Shown piece by piece: positions 15,040 to 20,805 of a stretch of 20,805 bases of DNA. The stretch is from Gammaproteobacteria bacterium (GTDB taxonomy: Bacteria; Pseudomonadota; Gammaproteobacteria; Pseudomonadales; Azotimanducaceae): NCBI GenBank assembly GCA_030430515.1, contig JAUIKX010000017.1:1-20805 (forward strand), given 5' to 3'. The position numbers and the translations under genes were made by a program. Below the pieces are notes generated by a model that was not told where the DNA came from, did no database searches, and saw nothing but the letters and a program-made list of their open reading frames with translations. Position 1 is the first letter of the stretch; each line of letters opens with the position of its first letter.

Positions 15040-15181
15040 TTTCTGGCTAATCTCGCCCATTATTGGTGGCATTTGCCAGTTGATTGGACGGAGTTTACGG
15101 CGAAACGGGGGCTGCACGCTGGCCTGGTTCTTGCCTCTGTCTTTTGAATTCTGTTGGCCTGACTTCGAGGACTGTCTACCG
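15040..15181. other. 142-base intergenic gap between the cytochrome and LRAT genes
   Basis: The largest intergenic space in the window. I find no GC-rich hairpin with a T-run and no convincing promoter pair. TTGCCA (15073-15078) is a possible -35 without a good -10. An in-frame TTG at 15080 would extend the LRAT-like protein by 34 residues including a hydrophobic stretch, but these look non-conserved. Confidence 0.5.
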
Positions 15182-15607
15182 ATGAGCCGCTACCTACCTG
15201 GCGATATTGTCTCCCGCCGTAAAGGCCTGGTCATGCACAAAGGCGTCGTCATGCGCGACGGTCGTGTGCTGCATAACACGCCGTTCAAGGGCGAGCATGT
15301 GACGACCATGGAGGACTTCAAGGCCGGGCAGCGCCTCTACGTCGAGCGTCAGTCGGTCGAAGCGCGGCGCCGGGCGTTGCGTGCGGCTGACCTGGAAACC
15401 GTTCGTGGCTATCACCTGCTGCGCAACAACTGCGAGCACACGGCTCACAGAGCAACCACCGGTAAAGCCCACAGCCCGCAACTGCGCAGCTGGCTGGTGG
15501 GTATCGGCGCCGGAGCAGTCACTTTTGCAGCAACCCGCCATCCAGGGGCGGCCGTCGCGGCTTATGCGGCAGGCAGAGGGCTGCTCGCCCGCCTGAAAAG
15601 GCGTTAA
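15182..15607 (+). CDS. LRAT/NlpC-P60-like permuted papain-fold protein
   Basis: A 141-residue protein with the lecithin retinol acyltransferase (NC) domain. The active-site elements are H19 in GLVMHKGVVMRDGRVLH and C84 in LLRNNCEHTAH; the NCEH motif after a PGDIV–H–H arrangement is diagnostic of the circularly permuted papain fold. Eukaryotic relatives are acyltransferases or phospholipases acting on lipids; bacterial members are mostly uncharacterised. The C-terminus (about 103-137, WLVGIGAGAVTFAA then AAVAAYAAGRGLL) is Gly/Ala-rich and hydrophobic and could associate with membrane, a layout common in this family. The start is ATG 15182 with GAGGA about 10 bases upstream. Its neighbour 43 bases downstream is lptF, so a lipid substrate is tempting but unproven. 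Confidence 0.82.
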   Translation: MSRYLPGDIVSRRKGLVMHKGVVMRDGRVLHNTPFKGEHVTTMEDFKAGQRLYVERQSVEARRRALRAADLETVRGYHLLRNNCEHTAHRATTGKAHSPQLRSWLVGIGAGAVTFAATRHPGAAVAAYAAGRGLLARLKRR

Positions 15608-15650
15608 GCTAGCGCTTCAGCCCACCGGGTCAAAAGGATTCAACTCGACT

Positions 15651-16718
15651 ATGGCCGTGCCGCTGCTCGATCGGTACGTGATTTCCAGCGCGCTCAGCCC
15701 GACTCTGCAGATTGCTGTTGGGCTGTTTGTCATTTACACGGGCTTCGTGGTCAGCCTGGGCCTCGCCCTCATTCTCGATGGCGAGATGCCGCTGAGCGCG
15801 ATCGGTGTGTACATTCTTGCGAGGGACATCATCGCGCTGGAGGTCATCGTGCCAACGGCGGTCTTTCTCGGTGTGGTGGTGGGCACCACGCGTCTGCATC
15901 GCGACCGCGAGGCCTATGCGTTTTACTCCGCGGGTGTGTCCACGTCGCGCATGACTGCGTCCATTTTTTTCATGGCGCTGTTCGTCGCGTTGGTTGTTGC
16001 CTGGCTGACGACGAACGGCAGGCCATGGGCGTACCAGCAGAACGATGCGCTCACCCGGTCGAGCTCAATGCTGTCGTTCAAGACCATGCAGCCCCGCGTG
16101 TTCCACGACCTGAGCGATGGTCTGGTGCTCTACGCACGTAGCGTGGATCGCGAGACCGGTGAGCTGGGAGAAGTTTTCGTCTCCTGGTTTGATGAGCAGG
16201 AAACCCATGTGGTGCGATCGCGGCTTGCGCACACCGAGATACTGGCGAACGGCGATCAGCAGGTGATCTTCACCGATGGCTATGAATACCGCATCGATGC
16301 GGATACCGCAGCAGATGCTGTGGTGGAGTTCGATGTCATGGGCGTCATGCTGGACAGTTCCGGAAACGTCCAGAAACCGCAGCGTCGTAAGGCCAAGAGT
16401 ACAGAGCAGCTTTTGGAAGCAACGGCTTACAAAGACATTGCCGAGCTGCAGTGGCGTCTGTCGCTGCCGCTGGTTGCGTTGCTCCTGCCGCTGCTTGCCG
16501 TGCGGTTTGGACGGGTCATGCCGGGCCGCCAGGGCAACAACCGCGTATGGCTGGCTTTCGCTGCATACGTGGCGATCTTCATGCTGGCTACCCAGCTTCG
16601 CACGGCTGTGGAAAACGAACAGATGGCGCCTGAACCCGGCATGTTCACCTTGCCGATTGCCATGGCGGCGCTGTTGGTCGTGCTCGCGCTGTCCGACCGT
16701 TTTCGAAGGAGGGGGTGA
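15651..16718 (+). CDS. lptF: LPS export permease LptF
   Basis: Inner-membrane half of the LptB2FG transporter, which extracts lipopolysaccharide from the inner membrane and passes it to LptC/LptA. The 355-residue product has the LptF/LptG (YjgP/YjgQ) layout. Hydrophobic segments lie at about 14-42, 52-78 and 98-122. A periplasmic beta-jellyroll domain follows at about 123-270 (LSFKTMQPRVFHDLSDGLVLYARSVD and the VIFTDGYEYR segment). Three C-terminal membrane helices lie at about 275-350, with WRLSLPLVALLLPLLAVRFGR. The first cytoplasmic loop has ARDIIALEVIVPTAVFLGVV, the coupling-helix region. The start ATG 15651 has AAGGA some 12 bases upstream, a long spacing. Assigned LptF rather than LptG because it precedes its partner. 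Confidence 0.94.
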   Translation: MAVPLLDRYVISSALSPTLQIAVGLFVIYTGFVVSLGLALILDGEMPLSAIGVYILARDIIALEVIVPTAVFLGVVVGTTRLHRDREAYAFYSAGVSTSRMTASIFFMALFVALVVAWLTTNGRPWAYQQNDALTRSSSMLSFKTMQPRVFHDLSDGLVLYARSVDRETGELGEVFVSWFDEQETHVVRSRLAHTEILANGDQQVIFTDGYEYRIDADTAADAVVEFDVMGVMLDSSGNVQKPQRRKAKSTEQLLEATAYKDIAELQWRLSLPLVALLLPLLAVRFGRVMPGRQGNNRVWLAFAAYVAIFMLATQLRTAVENEQMAPEPGMFTLPIAMAALLVVLALSDRFRRRG

Positions 16719-16720
16719 GC

Positions 16721-17785
16721 ATGGGCCTGACGCTCGGATGGTACTTTCTGCGCCGCAGCCTGTTCGCGTTTGCGCTGGTGGCAACCGTGCTGACGCTGCT
16801 GCTGTTCATTTTCGATGTGATTTCCGAGTTCGACTCGGTTGGCTCCGGTAGCTACGACGCTCTGGATGCGCTTCTGGTGGTGTGCCTTGGTACGCCCAAA
16901 CGCATGGTGGAGATTGCGCCTTTCGTCTGCATGCTCGGCATTTTCTATGTCCTGGCGGAGTTCAACCGCACATCTGAGCTGGTCGCCATGCGCACGGCGG
17001 GTCTCTCCAACGTCGTGCTGGTGCGCACCTGTCTGGCGGCAGTGCTTCTGGTGCTGGCAGGCTTTGCAGTGCTCGAGTCCGCTGCTCGCACCCTCTATGC
17101 CGATGCGCTCAAGTACCGGGAGCTGGAGCGCTCGGGCCGGGTCAGCTCCGTGCGCAATCAGGGGCTGTGGTTTTACGACGCAGGCTCAATCGTCAACGTG
17201 GAAACCTCGCCGGAAGGTACCGGCGCCCGACATGTACGCATTTTCGAGCTTGCAGATGACGAGCGCCTGGGTGCTTACCTCTACGCCGATAGCGCCAGGC
17301 GCCAGGGGGATGGCACGTGGCGCCTGGAAGATGGCCGCCTCAAACGTTACGAAGAAGAGCGCATCGCGGTGATGGATTTCCAGTTCAGTGACTGGATGCC
17401 GGAGGCCGATCCGGCATCCGTGCTCCTGGACCTGCCGATGGACAGCCTGACGCTGACCCAACTGCAGAGTCAGATCGCGGAGCTGGAGCAGGAGGGCGAA
17501 GATCCCGGCCTGCTGCGCCTGCAGTTCTGGTCGCGGCTGGCGATTCCCGTCCAGGGGCTGGCGTTTGCGCTGCTGGCTGCTGTGATCTCCCTGGGGCGCT
17601 CCTTTCGTGGCGATCTGGGTTTGCGGGTCATGATCGGCGCGCTGACCGCGCTGGTGCTGTTCGTGGTGTCTCAGACCATAACCAATGCGGGGCTGGTGCT
17701 GGGCGTCGAGCCCATGGTTTCGGTGATGCTGCCGGCGCTCGGGGTCGGGGTTCTCGCGCTGGTGCTCACCCGGTACACCGCGTGA
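16721..17785 (+). CDS. lptG: LPS export permease LptG
   Basis: Partner of LptF in the LptB2FG lipopolysaccharide extractor. The 354-residue product has three N-terminal membrane segments (about 12-37, 52-80, 98-120). A periplasmic domain spans about 125-260 (NQGLWFYDAGSIVNVE, RHVRIFELADDERLGAYLYA). Three C-terminal helices follow at about 267-350, beginning FWSRLAIPVQGLAFALLAAV. FNRTSELVAMRTAG (86-99) is the conserved loop that follows the coupling helix. The start is ATG 16721, two bases after the lptF stop, with AAGGAGG 8 bases upstream. A GTG at 16715 in the same frame is too close to that site. The tight spacing means co-translation with lptF. lptB, lptC and lptA are not in the window. 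Confidence 0.94.
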   Translation: MGLTLGWYFLRRSLFAFALVATVLTLLLFIFDVISEFDSVGSGSYDALDALLVVCLGTPKRMVEIAPFVCMLGIFYVLAEFNRTSELVAMRTAGLSNVVLVRTCLAAVLLVLAGFAVLESAARTLYADALKYRELERSGRVSSVRNQGLWFYDAGSIVNVETSPEGTGARHVRIFELADDERLGAYLYADSARRQGDGTWRLEDGRLKRYEEERIAVMDFQFSDWMPEADPASVLLDLPMDSLTLTQLQSQIAELEQEGEDPGLLRLQFWSRLAIPVQGLAFALLAAVISLGRSFRGDLGLRVMIGALTALVLFVVSQTITNAGLVLGVEPMVSVMLPALGVGVLALVLTRYTA

Positions 17786-17869
17786 CGCCGGACCTGTGTA
17801 GTTTCCACTGTTGCCTCTATCGACGCGGCACCACAGAATGCCGGCCTTCGCACCACCAGGGACAAGTGC

Positions 17870-18592
17870 TTGAGCAATCTGAGTGAGCGCCGCTATCAGG
17901 TCATTAAAAAATGGGGAAAAAAGCTGCTCGATCGTTTGAGCCGCACCTTTGCCGAAGAGTCGCTGATTGGTGCCGAGCCGGTTTTCGATCCGTCGATCTT
18001 TCCCTGGATCAGCGAATTTGAAACACGCTGGCAGGAGATCCGTCAGGAGCTGGAAGGGGTGCTCGACACCTCCGATCGCCTGCCTTCATTCCACGAGATC
18101 TCGCCGGATCAGAAGCGGATCTCCAAAGGCGAGAACTGGAAGATTTTTCCGTTTTACGTGTTCGGCGTGCCGCATGAAGGTAACTGCCTGAAGTGCCCCG
18201 TAACCGCTGAACTGCTCTCTGAGGTGCCGGAGCTGGAAAACGCCATGTTCTCGATACTGGCGCCCGGCTATCGCATTCCGCCGCACAAAGGCCCGACCAA
18301 CGGGCTCATTCGCATCCATCTCGGGCTCGTGGTGCCGAAAGATGCGGATCGTTGCCGCATACGCGTTGGCGACCGGGAGTTCGGTTGGGAGGAGGGGCGT
18401 TGTGTGGTCTTCGACGACTACTACGAGCACGAAGTCTGGAACGATACCGACGAGACCCGCGTTGTGCTGTTCTTCGACGTCGACCGGCCCATGGATTCGA
18501 AAGGGCGGGTGCTCAACAAAATCATGATGGCGATCATGCGGCACTCGTCCTACGTGAAAGCGCCGCTGAAGAATCTGCAGAACATGGGGTGA
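17870..18592 (+). CDS. Aspartyl/asparaginyl beta-hydroxylase family dioxygenase (LpxO-like)
   Basis: A 240-residue Fe(II)/2-oxoglutarate dioxygenase of the AspH/LpxO family. The core matches the human AspH catalytic domain: H139 in PPHKGPTNGLIRIHLGLVVP and H187 in FDDYYEHEVWN as the two iron-binding His, with R148 or R197 (TRVVLFF) for 2-oxoglutarate. LpxO of this family 2-hydroxylates an acyl chain of lipid A; others hydroxylate Asp or Asn in proteins. The position 84 bases after lptG favours a lipid A role, but the N-terminus is basic and polar with no membrane segment, unlike Salmonella LpxO, so the substrate stays open. The start is TTG 17870 with AGGGA 7 bases upstream. It converges on the next gene with a 6-base gap. 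Confidence 0.88.
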   Translation: MSNLSERRYQVIKKWGKKLLDRLSRTFAEESLIGAEPVFDPSIFPWISEFETRWQEIRQELEGVLDTSDRLPSFHEISPDQKRISKGENWKIFPFYVFGVPHEGNCLKCPVTAELLSEVPELENAMFSILAPGYRIPPHKGPTNGLIRIHLGLVVPKDADRCRIRVGDREFGWEEGRCVVFDDYYEHEVWNDTDETRVVLFFDVDRPMDSKGRVLNKIMMAIMRHSSYVKAPLKNLQNMG

Positions 18593-18598
18593 GCCCGA

Positions 18599-19093
18599 TC
18601 AGCTTCCCGTGCGGGTGACAGGTATCCAGTACTCGAACTCGCCGCAGTCCTTCTGCGGATCGAAACGGCCGTCATAGAGTTCGAAGTCCGGCGTGCCCGT
18701 CGTCTCGTAGCCGGACTCAGGCAGCCAACTGCCGAAGATGTATCCGACGGTGTCGAGGATGTGTGCGAGTGAGCCTTCGTGGGTGAACACGGCATACTCG
18801 GCGGCAGGTACCTCACACAGCTCAAACTCCCCGCACAGCTGCGGCTGGCTCGTTTCGACCGCAGCGTAGTAGGTGAACTCACCGGTCTGATGGTTCATGC
18901 CGTTGCACACGCCGAAAGTCGCATCACCGACTCTGCCCGGCACCTCGGCCATGAGCCCGGCGAACCGCTGCCAGAGTTGGGGGATTCTGCTCCGGGTCGT
19001 TTCATTCACCAGCAGGGACAATCCGGCGACCGAAAAAGCCGGTCTTGCTCGGAACTCCGGGCCACGAGGTATGTGGACTATGGCATCGGACAT
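18599..19093 (-). CDS. GyrI-like / AraC effector-binding domain protein
   Basis: A 164-residue stand-alone small-molecule-binding domain of the GyrI-like (AraC_E_bind) family, as in the C-terminal domain of Rob and in BmrR. Visible traits are the first half ARPAFSVAGLSLLVNETTRSRIPQLWQRF, the mid region FGVCNGMNHQTGEFTYYAAVE, and the repeat-like second half VPAAEYAVFTHEGSLAHILDTVGYIFGSWLPESGYE followed by PDFELYDGRFDP. No DNA-binding domain is attached. Such proteins may bind hydrophobic cationic compounds or hydrolyse cyclopropanoid toxins, and GyrI itself inhibits gyrase; none can be chosen from sequence. The start is ATG 19093 with GGAGAGGGG upstream. It follows the small gene at 19121 by 27 bases on the same strand. 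Confidence 0.85.
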   Translation of the reverse strand: MSDAIVHIPRGPEFRARPAFSVAGLSLLVNETTRSRIPQLWQRFAGLMAEVPGRVGDATFGVCNGMNHQTGEFTYYAAVETSQPQLCGEFELCEVPAAEYAVFTHEGSLAHILDTVGYIFGSWLPESGYETTGTPDFELYDGRFDPQKDCGEFEYWIPVTRTGS

Positions 19094-19120
19094 ATCTGAT
19101 CCCCTCTCCGTGATCGAAAC

Positions 19121-19345
19121 TCAACCTCTTCGGCGTTTCCCCTGCCGTTCATTGCCGCGCTTGTAGTTGCCCGTGAGCCTGGCCATCAGCTGCTGCTGGG
19201 CGGCGAATTCGAGATGGGCGATTTTGCTCTCGAAGCGAACGGCGTCCTGACCCCTCAATGTGGCCGCAACCAGGCCGCCTCTGCGGATGATGTACTGACT
19301 GCCGGCTTGTTGAAAGGTGAAGCCCAGGTCCTGTTCTTCGATCAT
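19121..19345 (-). CDS. Small conserved protein of unknown function
   Basis: A 74-residue basic cytoplasmic protein (MIEEQDLGFTFQQAGSQYII...), ending LEFAAQQQLMARLTGNYKRG then a Lys/Arg-rich tail. The pattern of a short beta-strand-rich first half (FTFQQAGSQYIIRRGGLVAATLRG) followed by an alpha-helix resembles small hypothetical proteins I recall from other gammaproteobacteria, with the QLMARLTGNYKRGNE tail as the memorable part; I cannot name a family. I chose ATG 19345, 7 bases after the glycosyltransferase stop. An alternative ATG at 19372 overlaps that gene by 20 bases and adds an Arg/Ser-rich stretch that is just the glycosyltransferase end in another frame. Nucleic-acid binding is possible given the charge, but this is a guess. 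Confidence 0.7.
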   Translation of the reverse strand: MIEEQDLGFTFQQAGSQYIIRRGGLVAATLRGQDAVRFESKIAHLEFAAQQQLMARLTGNYKRGNERQGKRRRG

Positions 19346-19352
19346 CGCCTGC

Positions 19353-20204
19353 CTACTTCTCGACCGGCTCATCTGAGTTGCCGCTCAGCTTGGCTTTGGC
19401 CCACCACAAGGGCGAAAGCGCGACCGCGTAAGCCTGTGCCGGCCGCATGAGGTTGGAGAGCAGCCATTCGCGATGTTTGGAACGGGTGACGTAGTGCTTG
19501 AGCTCTTTCTTCGGGCGTGAGCTGCCGGCGAAGTTGTCGCTGGTGCTCACCCGCTGAATGGCGATCATCGGGAATGTGGCGAAGACGCCGGGCAGACGTG
19601 CAAAGGCGGAGTCCAGCGTGTTGCCGATGATCCCGTGCATAGGCACCTGGGTGCCATAGGGGCGCTCATGCAGCCATTTCGCCAGCCGCGCGCTTTCGAC
19701 GTAGGCGTGGGCGCAGGCCGACATGGTTTTGAGGATCCGGCGCTTGTGGAAGTAGGCGCGCAGCGGCCAGTGACCCAGATGGAAAATCATCCAGTCTTCC
19801 GGCAGCGCGTCCATGTCTGTGCCGATGCGTTTTATGCGCGCCTGGGTAAGATTGCCCACGAACAGCACGTCGTCCTCACACACCAACGTTCTTTCGAAGC
19901 CTTCTTCCATGGCGCGGGTGGCCACGGCTCTATGAGACTCCCAACTGCCCGCCAGGCCCTTCGTCGGATGCTTGAGCGGCCGGTAGAACTGCACGAGCTG
20001 GCACAGGCCCACCCTGTGGAACTCTTCTGCGGCCTGTTCGGCGCGATCATCGCGGCTCTGCAGGCAGATGCAGAAGGCTGCGTCGAGGAACGACCAGTCC
20101 AGGCGCTCCTCTGCCGGCACGCTGCCATTGCAGTAACCGCACTGCTCGTCATGCGGGCAGGGGTGGAAGTAGGCTGATGGTGCGTCGTTTGTTGCGTCGC
20201 TCAT
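19353..20204 (-). CDS. GT25-family glycosyltransferase with N-terminal Cys cluster
   Basis: A 283-residue protein of the LPS-biosynthesis glycosyltransferase family 25 type. The family pattern is FCICLQSRDDRAEQAAEEFHRVGL (44-67), then GSWESHRAVATRAMEEGFERTLVCEDDVLF (86-115) with the metal/sugar-nucleotide-binding E110-D111-D112, then DWMIFHLGHW and ACAHAYVESARLAKWL. Such enzymes usually add galactose or a related sugar to lipooligosaccharide. Odd here is the N-terminus: CPHDEQCGYC (C16, C22, C25, with nearby His) looks like a small zinc- or iron-binding knuckle not part of the usual domain. The start ATG 20204 has only a distant AAAGGG. It is divergent from the lipid A acyltransferase gene, and the small gene follows by 7 bases. 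Acceptor sugar unknown. Confidence 0.85.
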   Translation of the reverse strand: MSDATNDAPSAYFHPCPHDEQCGYCNGSVPAEERLDWSFLDAAFCICLQSRDDRAEQAAEEFHRVGLCQLVQFYRPLKHPTKGLAGSWESHRAVATRAMEEGFERTLVCEDDVLFVGNLTQARIKRIGTDMDALPEDWMIFHLGHWPLRAYFHKRRILKTMSACAHAYVESARLAKWLHERPYGTQVPMHGIIGNTLDSAFARLPGVFATFPMIAIQRVSTSDNFAGSSRPKKELKHYVTRSKHREWLLSNLMRPAQAYAVALSPLWWAKAKLSGNSDEPVEK

Positions 20205-20275
20205 TATTCTGAATCATTGCCCTTTGTAGAGATTGTCTGGACCATACGCGCCTTCAGCAGCCGATCAGTCCGCCT

Positions 20276-20805
20276 ATGCATCACGCACCCCCTTTTCAGC
20301 TTCGCTTCCTGGCGCCCCGTCATTGGGGGACCTGGCTGGGTATGCTGGTGCTCGGTCTGGTCGCGCTTGCGCCCTGGCGGCTGCGTGGCTGGCTTGCCGA
20401 TGGGCTGGCGTTGCTGGCAGTACGCGTGCCTTCACGCCGCAGAACCGTAGCCATGGTAAACCTCGAGCTCTGTTTTCCGGAGGCTTCCGAGGCCGAACGG
20501 CAGCGCATCATGCGGGAAAGCGTGCGCATCAAATGTCATATGTTCGCAGGCTACGGCATTCTTCTGTTCGGTTCCATCGGCCGCTTGCGCAAGCGGTTCG
20601 TCGTGGAGGGTTTCGAGGTTTGCCAGGCGGCGCTGGCAGCGGGCGCGAAGTCGCTGGTGATCCTCACCCCGCACTGGCAGTGCTTTGAGTTCGGCGGCCA
20701 GGTGATGAACAGTCTCAATCCGCTCGTGAGCGTGGTGCGGTTGCATGAAGGCAACGACATGCTCGACTGGCTGGTAACACGTATGCGCACCCGAGGTGGT
20801 GCAAG
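20276..20805 (+). CDS. LpxL/HtrB-like lipid A (lysophospholipid) acyltransferase, partial
   Basis: The first 176 codons of a membrane-bound acyltransferase; the gene runs off the right edge (full family length is about 300). It follows the late lipid A acyltransferase pattern: LAPRHWGTWLGMLVLGLVALAPWRL with one N-terminal membrane segment (about 17-40), RRRTVAMVNLELCFPEASEAERQRI (54-78), and the catalytic H-X4-E motif H133/E138 in TPHWQCFEFGG. LHEGNDMLDWLVTRMRTRGG also fits. Unusual is the segment IKCHMFAGYGILLFGS (85-100), where most homologs have a GLLE-type stretch. Start ATG 20276 lacks a clear ribosome binding site. It is divergent from the GT25 gene with a 71-base spacer, consistent with an LPS modification cluster. 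It could also acylate ornithine or other lipids. Confidence 0.88.
   Translation, partial: MHHAPPFQLRFLAPRHWGTWLGMLVLGLVALAPWRLRGWLADGLALLAVRVPSRRRTVAMVNLELCFPEASEAERQRIMRESVRIKCHMFAGYGILLFGSIGRLRKRFVVEGFEVCQAALAAGAKSLVILTPHWQCFEFGGQVMNSLNPLVSVVRLHEGNDMLDWLVTRMRTRGGA

Noticed and set aside
1..20805. Mobile elements, CRISPR arrays, tRNA or rRNA genes, prophage or defence genes
   Set aside because: No transposase, integrase, spaced short repeats, tRNA-like folds or rRNA segments were recognised; all recognised genes are housekeeping, metabolic or envelope functions.

Overview
The window looks like a chromosomal segment from a GC-rich gammaproteobacterium, probably free-living or marine. This rests on the gene set: an SlyD-type FKBP ending in GHVH, TesB with the E. 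coli catalytic numbering, a Tex/YhgF protein, cytochrome c5, LptF/LptG, an LpxL-type acyltransferase, and an AhcY regulated by an ArsR–methyltransferase repressor. That is inference from gene content; there is no rRNA or marker gene to settle it. I see no mobile element, CRISPR array, tRNA or rRNA. Coding density is high and no intergenic gap exceeds about 145 bases.

Left part (1–9411, all minus strand, read right to left): a transglutaminase-like protein, SlyD, a zinc-independent MDR oxidoreductase, Tex, TesB, then a tight three-gene unit of MoxR-type AAA ATPase, CoxE-type VWA protein and an oligopeptide-binding protein cut by the window edge. A 13-bp perfect inverted repeat lies in the leader of tex.

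Middle (9479–14696): an alpha/beta hydrolase on the plus strand converges on ahcY, with a strong intrinsic terminator for ahcY between them. ahcY follows a SahR-like repressor (ArsR DNA-binding domain plus SAM-methyltransferase-like domain) by 19 bases. Divergent from sahR are a methionine/glutamine-type aminotransferase and an omega-amidase of the YafV/Nit2 type. The 82-base divergent spacer holds a perfect 24-bp palindrome with a promoter -35 box embedded in each half. This is the most interesting part of the window: one operator appears placed to control S-adenosylhomocysteine recycling in one direction and keto-acid/methionine transamination in the other, with almost no 5' leader on either side.

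Right part (14704–20805): a cytochrome c5-like lipoprotein, an LRAT/NlpC-type papain-fold protein, then an envelope block. The block holds lptF and lptG (LPS export), an aspartyl-hydroxylase/LpxO-family dioxygenase, a GyrI-like effector-binding protein, a small conserved protein, a GT25 glycosyltransferase with an N-terminal Cys cluster, and the start of an LpxL-like lipid A acyltransferase cut by the window end. LPS export and modification is the common theme from 15651 onward.
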